From contig OY762933.1 in assembly GCA_963666765.1 (NCBI GenBank), positions 2,108,001-2,172,000 of the forward strand: a DNA stretch of 64,000 nucleotides. The letters run 5' to 3'. Shown here in pieces: positions 1 to 10,155 of the stretch (positions within the stretch are counted from its first letter, which is position 1; each line of letters opens with the position of its first letter). The position numbers were made by a program, and so were the translations under genes. Source of the stretch: Foliamicus sp963666765 (GTDB taxonomy: Bacteria > Pseudomonadota > Gammaproteobacteria > Steroidobacterales > Foliamicaceae). Under the pieces are notes generated by a model. The model was given only the letters and a program-made list of their open reading frames with translations, searched no databases and had not been told where the DNA came from.

Positions 1-61
1 CGAATTCTCCGCCGGCCTCCGGAGCGGGCCGCGCGGCGCCAATGATATAGGCCCGGCCCGC

Positions 62-481
62 CTACTCGGTGATCGGCGGAACGCCGGCCGGCGCCATTCC
101 CTCGTGGTGATGCACAATGCGCCAGCCGTTCGGCGTGCGCAGCAGCACGTCGGTGATGCGAACCCGCCCGGAGGTCGCGTTGGGCGGCTCGTAACTGAAC
201 TGAAGCCAAAAGCGGGCCACAGCCACTTCGTTGTACACATCCAGCTTCAAGGGATCGATGGTGATGCTCAGTCGGCCGCGGGCCATGGATTGCGTCTTGT
301 CGCGCTCATGGAACGCTACCCGTTCGGCCTTGCCTTCGATCAACTCGGGCTCGAATACGTCCCAAAGCGTGCAGTCATCGTGCAGCAGGTCTTCCATGCC
401 CTGCACGTCGCGGCCCGCGAAGGAGTCGAAGACACCCTGGATCAGGCGCCAGATCTCGTGCTGTCCAGCTTGCTTGTTCAT
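62..481 (-). CDS. SnoaL-like (NTF2-fold) protein
   Basis: A 139-residue protein of the SnoaL/DUF4440 alpha+beta barrel type. The family includes polyketide cyclases, ketosteroid isomerase-like enzymes and many proteins of unknown activity. The helix near the N-terminus (IWRLIQGVFDSFAGRD), the stretch DLLHDDCTLWDVFEP and the closing strand GWRIVHHHEG are the usual landmarks. The start ATG at 481 is chosen because an AGGGGA Shine-Dalgarno lies just upstream; a longer frame starts at 505 without one. It has no signal peptide and is divergent from glnA. The 273 bases between the two starts hold no other gene I can see. Substrate unknown. Confidence 0.7.
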   Translation of the reverse strand: MNKQAGQHEIWRLIQGVFDSFAGRDVQGMEDLLHDDCTLWDVFEPELIEGKAERVAFHERDKTQSMARGRLSITIDPLKLDVYNEVAVARFWLQFSYEPPNATSGRVRITDVLLRTPNGWRIVHHHEGMAPAGVPPITE

Positions 482-754
482 TTGAGTTCCCCTGCCGGAA
501 AACAAGTCTAACCTCCCTTGTCCGGCGCCGCGGCAGGCAAGTTCTTCGCCGAAACACTAGACCTGGGAGGGTGAAACCCGGTAGAATCGCGGCCTTTGCC
601 GCGGGAGGGAGCCCCCGGCGCTGGTATCGGTCTGTCCCCAGGTTATTTCAGGCGCATTCTGGCGCGCCAATCCGGTGTGGGTGTGGGCGACCGGCGCGGG
701 GCAAACTTTCGCTCCCCTTGTGAGACTTATCCGGCGATTGGGGGCCGAATCACA

Positions 755-2164
755 ATGAAAGCATCCGATGTTCTTGAATTGATAGAAGAAAAGGGCGTGA
801 GGTTTGTCGACCTGCGCTTTACCGACACCCGGGGCAAGGAGCAGCATGTCAGCGTGCCCGCGAGTGTCGTCAACGACGATTTCTTTGCTTCAGGGAAGAT
901 GTTTGACGGTTCTTCAATAGCCGGCTGGCGGGGAATCGACGAATCCGACATGGTCCTGATGCCGGACGCGGAAACGGCGGTCGTCGACGTATTCGCCGAA
1001 GACACCACGATGTTGCTGCGCTGCGACGTGTACGAACCGGTCACCATGCAGGCCTACGCGCGCTGCCCGCGGCTGACGGCGAAGCGGGCGATCGAATACC
1101 TGCGCTCCACGGGGATCGGCGACGATGCCTATTTCGGTCCGGAGAACGAGTTCTTCATTTTCGACGACGTTCGCTACGGCAGTTCGCTGGAGAGCGCGTC
1201 GTATCACGTGGATTCGATCGAGGGCAGCTGGAACTCCACGCGGGAATTCGAGGAAGGCAACTACGGGCACCGGCCCGGCGTGAAGGGCGGGTATTTTCCC
1301 GTTCCCCCGGTGGATTCGCTGCAGGACATCCGCTCCACGATCTGCCTGGCGCTCGAGGACCTGGGCCTGCCCGTGGAAGTGCATCACCACGAGGTGGCCA
1401 CCGCCGGTCAGGGCGAAATCGGCGTGCGTTTCAACAGCCTTGTCACCAAGGCCGACCAGGTGCAGATTCTCAAGTACGCGGTCATGAACACGGCGCACCA
1501 GTTCGGCAAGACGGCCACCTTCATGCCCAAGCCCCTGGTGGGCGACAACGGCAACGGCATGCACGTTCACCAGTCGGTGGTCAGGGACGGCAACAATGTC
1601 TTTTCCGGCGACGGCTACGGCGGGCTTTCCGAAGCCGGCATGTACTACATCGGTGGAATCCTCAAACATGCGCGCGCGCTCAACGCTTTCACGAATCCCG
1701 CCACCAACAGTTACAAGCGGCTGGTCAAGGGTTTCGAGGCGCCGACGCTGCTGGCCTATTCGGCCCGCAACCGCTCGGCGGCGGTGCGCATCCCGTTCGT
1801 CGCCGACTCCCGCGCCCGCCGGGTCGAAGTGCGGTTCCCGGACAGCATGGCCAACCCCTATCTGGCGTTTGCCGCCATGCTGCTGGCCGGAATCGACGGC
1901 ATTCAGAACAAGATTCATCCCGGAGACCCGGTGGACAAGGACCTGTACGACCTGCCGCCCGAGGAAGAGGCGGGGCTGCCCACGGTCGCGTTCTCGCTCG
2001 AGGAGGCGCTGGACGCATTGCGCGAGGACAACGATTTCCTCAAGGCCGGCGATGTCTTCACGGACGACCTTCTGGAAGGCTATATCGAGCTGAAGGACGA
2101 GGAGTGCACGCGGCTGCGCGCCTCTACCCACCCGGTCGAATTCGAGATGTACTACAGCCTGTAG
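755..2164 (+). CDS. glnA: glutamine synthetase, type I-beta
   Basis: Cytoplasmic ATP-dependent amidation of glutamate to glutamine, the main ammonia-assimilation step. At 469 residues it equals E. coli GlnA. Visible motifs are the beta-grasp start (VRFVDLRFTD), FDGSSIAGW, the metal-binding GPENEFFIFD, HHHEVATAGQGEIG, NGNGMHVHQSV, and NRSAAVRIPF near the glutamate and ATP sites. The DLYDLPPEE stretch near residue 396 carries the tyrosine that GlnE adenylylates in I-beta enzymes. The frame is open back to 596, but homology begins at ATG 755. A DUF4124 gene follows 30 bases later. No ntrB or ntrC lies nearby; the PII gene is at 52.7 kb. I saw no convincing NtrC or sigma-54 site. Confidence 0.97.
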   Translation: MKASDVLELIEEKGVRFVDLRFTDTRGKEQHVSVPASVVNDDFFASGKMFDGSSIAGWRGIDESDMVLMPDAETAVVDVFAEDTTMLLRCDVYEPVTMQAYARCPRLTAKRAIEYLRSTGIGDDAYFGPENEFFIFDDVRYGSSLESASYHVDSIEGSWNSTREFEEGNYGHRPGVKGGYFPVPPVDSLQDIRSTICLALEDLGLPVEVHHHEVATAGQGEIGVRFNSLVTKADQVQILKYAVMNTAHQFGKTATFMPKPLVGDNGNGMHVHQSVVRDGNNVFSGDGYGGLSEAGMYYIGGILKHARALNAFTNPATNSYKRLVKGFEAPTLLAYSARNRSAAVRIPFVADSRARRVEVRFPDSMANPYLAFAAMLLAGIDGIQNKIHPGDPVDKDLYDLPPEEEAGLPTVAFSLEEALDALREDNDFLKAGDVFTDDLLEGYIELKDEECTRLRASTHPVEFEMYYSL

Positions 2165-2194
2165 TTCCTCCCCAAACGGAGTCCAGGAAGGACA

Positions 2195-2746
2195 ATGAAC
2201 ATCAGGGTCGCCGGCATTTTGCTGCTGGCGGCCCTGCTGCCTTCGGCCCAGGGGCAGGACATCTGGCGTCACGTCACGGAGCACGGCAACCTGCGTTACG
2301 CTGACCGGCCGTTTGCCGCCGCCGCGCTGGTGGCTTTGCCGGCGCCCTCCGGCTGGACCGGCACGATGGTGCCGGCGCCGGCGCCCGCGACTGAATCCAA
2401 AAACACGCCGCCAGCGGATTCGGCCCATGCCGGGCTGCCGTCGCTGGAACTGCTGCGGCCCACGGAGCAGGAAACCGTCCGCGGAGCGGGCGGCGAGCTC
2501 AAGGTATTGCTGAGGGGCGATTTCGAGATGGAGCATGGCCACCGCCTGCTGCTGGAGCTTGATGGCGCCGAGGCGGAGTGGATGGGCGAACCGCCGGAAG
2601 TTGTCCTGAATAACGTTTGGCGAGGCGAGCATCGGCTGCGCGCCCGCCTGCTCGACGAGCAGGGCAGAGAGAGCGCGTCCAGCCGGGAAGTCGTCTTCTA
2701 CAAGCGGGAGCCGTCGCTGGCCGAATCCCCCTCAAACCTTCGCTGA
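2195..2746 (+). CDS. DUF4124-type exported protein
   Basis: A 183-residue exported protein. A short signal peptide (MNIRVAGILLLAALLPSAQG) is followed by a DUF4124-like module (QDIWRHVTEHGNLRYADRP), a Pro/Ala-rich linker, and a C-terminal immunoglobulin-like part (residues about 85-170) with alternating strands. The start is set by AGGAAGGA eight bases upstream. DUF4124 genes often follow glnA in gammaproteobacteria, and that arrangement is seen here with a 30-base gap. It probably acts in the periplasm or at the envelope. No catalytic motif is visible and the function is unknown. Confidence 0.75.
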   Translation: MNIRVAGILLLAALLPSAQGQDIWRHVTEHGNLRYADRPFAAAALVALPAPSGWTGTMVPAPAPATESKNTPPADSAHAGLPSLELLRPTEQETVRGAGGELKVLLRGDFEMEHGHRLLLELDGAEAEWMGEPPEVVLNNVWRGEHRLRARLLDEQGRESASSREVVFYKREPSLAESPSNLR

Positions 2747-2764
2747 CTTAAACCGGCTTCGCGA

Positions 2765-3691
2765 CTAGAAACCGTAGCGGATTCCCACGGTAGCCGTCAG
2801 GCCGCCGATCTCGCCGATCGCCTGCTCACTGGTGAAGGGTGTTACTCCGTCGGCCTGAAAAGGGGCGTGGCTGCGGATCGTCGTCCAGGTGTCGTTGTCG
2901 CTGATGCCGCCGAAATCGCTCCACCGCAACGTCAGGAACGCGTAGGTGCTGTCCCGCAACCTGCGCTCGAGGCCGGCGAGAAGCTGGTAGCCGAAGGCTT
3001 CATCGCTCACGTCGGTGTCCAGCCGGCTTTCGCTGCCGGCTGCGGCGAGCTGCCATTCCTCGGGCCGCGTCGGATCGCCGCCCACCGCTTCAATGTAGCC
3101 ATCGGCGACCGTGCGGCGCAGGTACGAGCCGAAATAGGCGGCCTTGACGCGGGTGACGCCGGCGCCCACGCCGATATACGGGGTCCACTGCGATCCCTCG
3201 GCAAGGCTGTAATACAGGTTGAAGAACAATTGCCGGCTGCGAAAGTTGGAAAGCCGGTAGTGCGGAGGGCTGTCGGAACTCCACTCGGAGCTCTTGCCCT
3301 GCAGGGCAGGGTTGTCGGCGCCCGCGATGCCAGGCCGCGTTTCCCCTTCGTGCGAGCTGCCCAGGAATTCCGCCTCGATCCGAAGCCGGTTCCAGGAGTA
3401 GCCGAGACTGACCGCGCCGGCCAGCGCCCCGCCCAGGTCAAAGGAATCAGCGAATAGAGGCCGTGGGGTGTTGTCCAAGCAGGCCGGGTCGGACGGGGCA
3501 TTGGCCGGATTCGCATACAGCAGGCTGTCGCAGCGCGTAGGATGATTGACCGCTATCGTGCTTGCGTCGACCTTGTCGTCGGCAAGCCCTACAGATACGG
3601 AAACATAGGCTTCGCCGGCCGGCGCTGTCCCGGACGTCAGCGCAAGGACAATGCCCGTAAGCAGCCCGCCAGTAGCAGTTGTTCTGATCAT
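2765..3691 (-). CDS. outer-membrane beta-barrel protein
   Basis: A 308-residue exported protein. The signal peptide ends at APAG, before EAYVSVSVGLADD. Alternating hydrophobic strands follow, such as GAVSLGYSWNRLRIEAEFLG, QLFFNLYYSL, TPYIGVGAGVTRVKAAYFG and AFGYQLLAGLERRL. The last residues are TATVGIRYGF with a terminal phenylalanine, the classical C-terminal signal for BAM-dependent insertion. The pattern suits an OmpA/OmpW-like 8- to 10-stranded porin-family barrel. A loop with two cysteines (CDSLLY and PACLDN) may form a disulphide. It converges on the DUF4124 gene 18 bases away. Its ligand or role cannot be inferred. Confidence 0.75.
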   Translation of the reverse strand: MIRTTATGGLLTGIVLALTSGTAPAGEAYVSVSVGLADDKVDASTIAVNHPTRCDSLLYANPANAPSDPACLDNTPRPLFADSFDLGGALAGAVSLGYSWNRLRIEAEFLGSSHEGETRPGIAGADNPALQGKSSEWSSDSPPHYRLSNFRSRQLFFNLYYSLAEGSQWTPYIGVGAGVTRVKAAYFGSYLRRTVADGYIEAVGGDPTRPEEWQLAAAGSESRLDTDVSDEAFGYQLLAGLERRLRDSTYAFLTLRWSDFGGISDNDTWTTIRSHAPFQADGVTPFTSEQAIGEIGGLTATVGIRYGF

Positions 3692-3753
3692 ATCGGCCCC
3701 CGCTTTGTGATGCGGGAATTATATGGGTCGGAGGATCCTGACGGCACAGCACA

Positions 3754-4712
<959 letters not shown>

Positions 4713-4716
<4 letters not shown>

Positions 4717-5723
4717 GACGCCGTCACCGGCACTTCGTCCTCCGACTTCAGCGGCCGGCTCAATAGCGCCTTGAGCACCTTGGCCGGGTCCCTTCCACGG
4801 TGCAGAACCTGGTAGACCTGTTCGGAAATCGGCAGGTCCAGGTCAAGGCGGCGCGACAGGCGATGCACGGCGTCTGCAGCATAGAGTCCTTCGGCCACCT
4901 GTCCCAGTTCCTCCAGGGCCTCGTCGACGGACGAGCCCTGCGCCACCTTCAGGCCAAGGCGCCGGTTGCGGGACAGATCGTCGGAGCAGGTCAGCGCCAG
5001 ATCGCCCAGCCCGGCCAGGCCCATGAAACTGCCGGCGCGCGCGCCCAGGGCGACGCCCAGACGGACGATCTCCGCCAGGCCACGGCACAGCAGCGCGGCC
5101 CGTGCGTTGGCGCCGTAGCCCAGGCCGTCGGCCAGGCCGGCGCCGATCGCGATCACGTTCTTGGTGGCGCCGCCGACCTCGACGCCTGTCAGGTCGCCGG
5201 AAACATACGCCCGTAGCGCTCCCGAGTTGAGCTTCAGCGCCAGCCAGCGGGCCAGCCCGGCATTTGCGGAAGCTACCGTAATTGCGGCGGGCAGGCCGGC
5301 CGCAACTTCGGTGGCGAAGGTGGGGCCGGAAACGGCCGCCAGAGGGAAATCCGCGCCCAGTTCCTCCGCCGCAACCTGGTGTGCAAGAAGTCCGCTTGTC
5401 ACCTCAAGGCCCTTGGAAGCGCAGCACACCCGCACCTCGCGGCTGAGCAGGGGTTTGAGGCGTCGGAACGTTTCGCGGAGTGCCGAGCTCGGGGTAGCGA
5501 GCAGGATGCATTCGGCGCCCCGGGTCGCGGCTTCCAGCTCTTCCACCGGCTGGACGCAGCGCGGGAGAGGGACGCCCGGAAGGTATCGCCTGTTTTCCCG
5601 GTCCGAGGAGAGCTTCCTGACGTGCCGGAGGTCAATGTCCCAGATCTTCGCGGGCCACCCCGCCCTGCCCAGGTGAACCGCGAGCGCCGTGCCCCATGCG
5701 CCGGCGCCGATTATCGCGAACAT
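4713..5723 (-). CDS. gpsA: NAD(P)-dependent glycerol-3-phosphate dehydrogenase
   Basis: Reduces dihydroxyacetone phosphate to sn-glycerol 3-phosphate for phospholipid synthesis; cytoplasmic. The 336-residue protein opens with the Rossmann motif IIGAGAWGTALA. It continues with LATPSSALRE, SKGLEVTSG, SGPTFATEVAAGLP, the catalytic-lysine segment GGATKNVIAIGAGLADGLGYG, and GLAGLGDLALTC. The start ATG at 5723 fits the family; the open frame extends to 5759. It lies between a rhodanese gene and pyrD on the same strand. The gpsA-rhodanese neighbourhood is common in gammaproteobacteria, but the usual secB and grxC between them are absent here. Confidence 0.95.
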
Positions 5724-5736
5724 GGAATCCGGCGGG

Positions 5737-6165
5737 CTATTTGCGCCGGCCCCGCCCAACGATTACCGGCAGGTTGTCACGCTGCCAGGCGGCCAGCCCC
5801 CCCTGCAGGCAGAACACCTGTTCCGAACCCTTCTTGCGCAACTCCTGCGTCAGGCGGCCGCTGGCCGAGCCGTTCTCGCAGACCAGCAACACCGTGTTGC
5901 CGGACTTGAGCTTGGGCGCGGCGGGGACATCCACGGCGCGGATGTTGCGGGCGTTGGGAATATGGCCCTGGCCGAAGGCCTGGGGTTCCCGCAAATCGAA
6001 AATGGCAGCGCCCTTGTTGATGGCCTGCACCGCGATATCGGGCGCCAGCGCGTTCACCCCAACGGCGCGCAGACGCACCTCGTTGAACAGCGCGGCCAGA
6101 AGAGTGCCGACCACGCCCAGGCTGAGCCAGGGGTGTGCGGCAGCGAATTCGATCAGGCGTCCCAT
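5737..6165 (-). CDS. membrane-anchored rhodanese-like protein
   Basis: A 142-residue protein with an N-terminal membrane helix (PWLSLGVVGTLLAALF, about residues 11-27), then a single rhodanese domain. Landmarks are AIFDLREPQAFGQGHIPNA and the active-site loop VCENGSASG, whose cysteine would carry the persulphide. The closing segment is VFCLQGGLAAWQ. This matches YibN-type single-domain rhodaneses, whose physiological sulphur acceptor is not settled. ATG 6165 is chosen because family members start just before the helix; a longer frame reaches ATG 6258, which has a modest AGGA upstream. It sits 13 bases ahead of gpsA. Confidence 0.85.
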   Translation of the reverse strand: MGRLIEFAAAHPWLSLGVVGTLLAALFNEVRLRAVGVNALAPDIAVQAINKGAAIFDLREPQAFGQGHIPNARNIRAVDVPAAPKLKSGNTVLLVCENGSASGRLTQELRKKGSEQVFCLQGGLAAWQRDNLPVIVGRGRRK

Positions 6166-6360
6166 TTCGGCGAAGGTGAGATTTTCCAGAAGTGCAGCAT
6201 GGGGCCGTATGTCTTCGCGAGACCCCGGACAGGGACGTCGCGCCGTGCCTGCCACCATGCGTCCTGCGGGAAATTATAACTAGGCCGATATAATTCCGGT
6301 GCCCGTCCGCCCTTTCCCCCGAACAATCATCTCATCGCAAAGTCGAGTTTCTCCGTTGCA

Positions 6361-7482
6361 ATGAGAGGCGCCATCGCAAGCCTTCTCGCCGTACCCATCC
6401 TGGCCGCCGCGCAGGACGCCGGCCGGGACCCGGAACTGGCTGCCTTGCTTGAGCGCATCGAGGCGATAGAGCGGGAGCTCGAGCAGGACATGCGGGCCAA
6501 GGACAGGGAGGAAGCGGAACTCAGGGATGCGGAAACCGAGATTCTGCGATTGCGGGAGGAATCGGCCGCAGTGGAGCGGCAACTCGCGCAGAGCCGCAAC
6601 AAGCAATCCGTGCTGGCGGCCGATCTGGAGCGCAGCGGAGAGGCCCAACGCCAGGCCCGGGACGCGCTGGCCGCGGCAATGCGCCGGGCCTGGCGGGCCG
6701 GCGACCAGGAAAACCTCAGGGCGCTCCTGGGCGGCAAGACCGCGGGAGACGTGGACCGCCGGCTGATCTGGTCCGGCATGCTGATTCGGTCCTGGGCGCG
6801 GCGGGTAGGTAACTCCGCGCGTCTCGCGAACGAGATTCGCTCGCTGACTGATGAGTCGGGCAGCGTGGAGAAGGAGCTGGCTGCATTGCAGTTGCGAAGA
6901 GCCGGCCAGATTCGCAGCCTGGAGCAGGCCGCGGAGCGGCGCCGGGCCACTATCGCCCGGCTTGCCAGGCGCATCGGCGAGGCGGGGGCGGAGATCCGGC
7001 GGCTTGAGACGCGGGCCGCCACGCTGGCCTCCCTGGTGGAAAACCTGGGTGAGATTGTCGAGGACCACCCCACGGAGGCCCTGCCCTCGATCGTCGCGGC
7101 CCGCGGACAGTTGTCCTGGCCCATCAATGGCCGGGTCATGCGGCGTTTCGGGGCCGGACTGGGCGCCGGCCAGGCAAGCTGGGACGGAATCCTGGTCGAG
7201 GCCGCCGAAGGCGCTCCGGTAAGGGCGCCCCACGCCGGGCGCGTGGTGTTCGCGGACTGGGTGCGCGGACTCGGCTTCCTGCTGGTGCTGGACCACGGCG
7301 AGAATGTGCTGACCCTGTATGCATACAATGACCGCCTCGTGGGCAGGAAGGGCGAAACGGTGGACAAGGGCCAGGTGATTGCCCACGCAGGAAGTTCCGG
7401 GGGGCGTCCGCAGCCCGGCCTGTATTTCGAAATACGCCGCAACGGCAAGCCCGAGGATCCGGCCAGATGGCTGAGCAGGTAA
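6361..7482 (+). CDS. envC: EnvC-like murein hydrolase activator
   Basis: A periplasmic activator of the amidases AmiA/AmiB at the division septum, by homology to EnvC. The 373-residue protein has a short signal peptide, a long coiled coil (about residues 25-235, rich in E/R/A heptads), and a C-terminal LytM/M23 domain (about 255-373). The LytM domain is degenerate as in EnvC. SWDGILVEA stands where metal-binding HxxxD would be, and GLYFEIRRNG replaces HxH, so it should not be a peptidase itself. The motif VVFADWVRGLGFLLVLDHG aligns well with EnvC. It is divergent from the rhodanese gene and followed at once by an ABC permease. Confidence 0.88.
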   Translation: MRGAIASLLAVPILAAAQDAGRDPELAALLERIEAIERELEQDMRAKDREEAELRDAETEILRLREESAAVERQLAQSRNKQSVLAADLERSGEAQRQARDALAAAMRRAWRAGDQENLRALLGGKTAGDVDRRLIWSGMLIRSWARRVGNSARLANEIRSLTDESGSVEKELAALQLRRAGQIRSLEQAAERRRATIARLARRIGEAGAEIRRLETRAATLASLVENLGEIVEDHPTEALPSIVAARGQLSWPINGRVMRRFGAGLGAGQASWDGILVEAAEGAPVRAPHAGRVVFADWVRGLGFLLVLDHGENVLTLYAYNDRLVGRKGETVDKGQVIAHAGSSGGRPQPGLYFEIRRNGKPEDPARWLSR

Positions 7483-7493
7483 GCGCAGGGGGC

Positions 7494-8264
7494 ATGACCG
7501 CCTGGGAGCAGGCCATCGGCCTTTACACCATCCTTCGCAAGGAGGCCCGCCGCATCCTGCGGATCTGGGTGCAGACGATCGTCCCGCCCGCCATCACCAT
7601 GTCGCTGTACTTCATCATCTTCGGGCAGTTGCGCGAGCGCATCGGTTCCATGTCGGGCTTCGACTACACCCAGTTCATCGCGCCCGGGCTGATCCTCATG
7701 TCGGTGATAACGAATTCCTACGGCAACGTCGTGTCTTCCTTCTTCAGCGCCAAGTTTCAGCGCCACCTCGAGGAAATGCTGGTTTCGCCGCTGCCCAACT
7801 ACATCATCATCCTGGGGCATGCCGCCGGCGGGGTGATGCGGGGCCTGATCGTGGGTGTGATCGTTACGACCGTTGCCATGGGTTTTACCGATCTTGAGAT
7901 CCGTTATCCCCTGATCGTCGTGTTCACCCTTTTTTGCACCGCAATTACTTTTTCGCTGGGCGGCATGATCAACGCCATCTTCGCGCGCAAGTTCGACGAC
8001 GTGTCGCTTATTCCGGCTTTCGTCCTTACTCCGCTGACTTACCTGGGCGGGGTGTTCTACTCGGTGGACCTGCTTCCGGGAATATGGCGGACGCTCAGCC
8101 TCTTCAATCCCATCCTGTACATGATCAACGCTTTCCGCTACGGCATGATCGGCGCCACGGACGTGGATCTGAACACGGCTTTCGTCATGATGGGCGTATT
8201 CGTGTTCGTCCTGTTCGGCGTGTGCGCCGTGCTGATCCGCAAGGGCGTGGGCATACGCGAGTAG
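7494..8264 (+). CDS. ABC-2 type transporter permease (YadH-like)
   Basis: An inner-membrane permease of 256 residues, the length of E. coli YadH. It has about six membrane helices, with the typical VPPAITMSLYFIIFGQL, the amphipathic SFFSAKFQRHLEEMLVSPL cytoplasmic loop, and FVLTPLTYLGGVFYSVDLLPG. The start at 7494 is supported by AGGGGG four bases upstream; an earlier ATG at 7467 would overlap envC. The ATP-binding partner (YadG type) that normally sits directly upstream is missing; envC is there instead. Substrate unknown; relatives export lipids, polysaccharides or drugs. Confidence 0.85.
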   Translation: MTAWEQAIGLYTILRKEARRILRIWVQTIVPPAITMSLYFIIFGQLRERIGSMSGFDYTQFIAPGLILMSVITNSYGNVVSSFFSAKFQRHLEEMLVSPLPNYIIILGHAAGGVMRGLIVGVIVTTVAMGFTDLEIRYPLIVVFTLFCTAITFSLGGMINAIFARKFDDVSLIPAFVLTPLTYLGGVFYSVDLLPGIWRTLSLFNPILYMINAFRYGMIGATDVDLNTAFVMMGVFVFVLFGVCAVLIRKGVGIRE

Positions 8265-8331
8265 CTGTTCGGCCGGAGGGATGGCCGCGGCCTGCCGGGG
8301 CCGCCGGCGTAGTTTGCCGATCGGAACCGCT

Positions 8332-10155
8332 TCAGGCGGCGCGGGCCTTGGGAGGCGGGCGAAGCGGAAGTGCCGGGATGGCGGCGGCGAGCAGCGCTCC
8401 CGGACCGGCGTGGGCGCTGACCACCGCGCCCAGCTCGGTCACATAGCTGGAAACCAGGTTCGGGACGCTTTCCGCCAGCAGTTCGTGCAGGCGATGCCCG
8501 GAATCGGGCCGGTTGGCGTGCGCGACCGCGATGCGCAAAGGCTGGTCGGTGGGGAAGCGCTTGAGCACGTAGCGCGCAAAGCGCTTGACGCGGTCGCCGG
8601 AGCGGCGCTGCACGCCGCAGGCCTTCACCGTCCCAAGGCGGCTGATGCCGAGCAGGGCGTCCACCTTCAGCAGGTCGCTGAGCTGCTTGATGCGCGGCGA
8701 TATACGCCCCCCGCGCACCCCGTGCGTAAGGTCTTCGATTACCCCGAAAGTGCGGGCGCTCTCCAGCAAGGGCGGCAGGGACGCAACGATCTCGTCGGCG
8801 CCGGCGCCATCGCGCGCCCATTCGGCGGCGTGCTGAATGACGAGGCCATGGCCGATTGAAACGTTGACGCTGTCCACGACCCGCACCTTGCCGCCGGTCA
8901 GTTCCGAAGCCACGCTGCGCGCGACGTCGGCCGTTCCGCTGACCGATCCGGCCAGCGTGATCCACACCGACTCGGGGAAATGTCCGGCCAGAAAACTCAT
9001 TACCCGCTCCATGTCGCCGCGTGGCGGCGTCGCGGTCTGCGCTTTCTCTCCGTGGTTTTCCATGGCCTGCCACAACCACTCCGGGGGCAGCCCCAGGCCG
9101 TCGAGATAGCCCTTCTCGCCCATGTGGATGCGCAGAGGCGCCGTGGTGATCCGTAATTCCCGGACCAGCTCCGCCGGAATATCCGCGCCGCTGTCGCACC
9201 CGATGGGAACCCTTGAACCGTTCAGCAGGGCGAACTGAACATGCATATCGTCGGCCTTCTCGCTGCTGACTTCGCCGTGTTCATGGGCGATGGCGAATAC
9301 TTCATGCGGTCTGTCCGTATGTATGTGCAAGCGCACGATGCGGGCGCCGCCGGCCACGACCACCGAGTCGCCCAGCGTCTGGATCTCTTCGCGAACGTCC
9401 GCCGGCTTGAGGCCCTCCCCGGAAATCATGCACTCGGTGCAATAGCGGAATTCCGATTCCTCGCCCAGGTCGTGGGCCCGCGCCGTGCCCGCCAGGGCCC
9501 TGGCCGCGCCGGCAAATTCTCCTGCGTCCGCGCCCCGGCCGGTCTTGACGAGCTCCTCGATGCCGCCGAGCAGGTGCGCCAGCCCGGCGCCGCCGGCGTC
9601 GACCACGCCGGCGCGCCGCAGCACTTCGAGCTGTTCGGGGGTCTTTTGCACGGCGTTATCGGCGGCTTCCCGCGCGGCCGACAGCAGGGCGGTGAGTTCG
9701 CCCTCGGGCGAAACGTTGAGCGCGCCGATGCCGACCGCGCTCATCACACTCAGGATGGTTCCTTCCCGCGGGTTGCTCAGGCCGTTGCGGGCGGATTCCG
9801 CGGCCGCCGTCAGCCCAAGCGCGACATCGCGGGTGTCCAGACGCGCCTTGCCCTCCCAGGCATCCGCCAGTCCCTGCAGGAACTGCGCCAGAATTACGCC
9901 GGAATTTCCCCTTGCGCCGTACAAGGCGCCCCTGGCCGCAGCCTGGGCCACCTCCGCGGCGCTGCGCGACGGAGATTCCGCCAGGGCCAGGATCACCGCT
10001 TGCGCGGTGTGCGCCATGTTCAGGCCGGTATCGCCGTCGGCTACCGGAAACACGTTTATGCGATCCAGTTCCTCGCGGCTGTTCTGAAGCTGCAGCATGC
10101 CGGCGGTAATGGCTCGCGCCAGCCGGCGTCCATCCAGGTAGTGAATGCCCTTCAT
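8332..10155 (-). CDS. fused DhaL/FakA-like kinase and DegV/FakB-like fatty-acid-binding protein
   Basis: The 607-residue polypeptide joins modules that are usually separate. Residues 1-200 form a DhaL nucleotide-binding domain with the Mg/ATP motif VADGDTGLNM and GARGNSGVILAQ. About 230-310 form the FakA middle domain (FRYCTECMISGEGL, then LHIHTDRPHEVF with the conserved HxH). About 315-600 form a DegV domain (IGCDSGADIP, AGSVSGTADVA, VDSVNVSIGHG, GRISPR). In firmicutes FakA phosphorylates a fatty acid held by FakB, so this may be a one-chain fatty acid kinase; that is inference. It overlaps the gspB stop by four bases (ATGA), implying co-translation with gspA-gspB. Confidence 0.85.
   Translation of the reverse strand: MKGIHYLDGRRLARAITAGMLQLQNSREELDRINVFPVADGDTGLNMAHTAQAVILALAESPSRSAAEVAQAAARGALYGARGNSGVILAQFLQGLADAWEGKARLDTRDVALGLTAAAESARNGLSNPREGTILSVMSAVGIGALNVSPEGELTALLSAAREAADNAVQKTPEQLEVLRRAGVVDAGGAGLAHLLGGIEELVKTGRGADAGEFAGAARALAGTARAHDLGEESEFRYCTECMISGEGLKPADVREEIQTLGDSVVVAGGARIVRLHIHTDRPHEVFAIAHEHGEVSSEKADDMHVQFALLNGSRVPIGCDSGADIPAELVRELRITTAPLRIHMGEKGYLDGLGLPPEWLWQAMENHGEKAQTATPPRGDMERVMSFLAGHFPESVWITLAGSVSGTADVARSVASELTGGKVRVVDSVNVSIGHGLVIQHAAEWARDGAGADEIVASLPPLLESARTFGVIEDLTHGVRGGRISPRIKQLSDLLKVDALLGISRLGTVKACGVQRRSGDRVKRFARYVLKRFPTDQPLRIAVAHANRPDSGHRLHELLAESVPNLVSSYVTELGAVVSAHAGPGALLAAAIPALPLRPPPKARAA

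Noticed and set aside
505..754. Sigma-54/NtrC control region before glnA
   Set aside because: No TGGCAC-N5-TTGC element or paired NtrC boxes could be found by eye; a weak TAGAAT at 582 lacks a good -35.
914..2632. Long minus-strand frame (572 codons) opposite glnA and the DUF4124 gene
   Set aside because: It is the antisense shadow of glnA; the translation is Arg/Gly/Val-rich with no family motif, as expected in GC-rich DNA.
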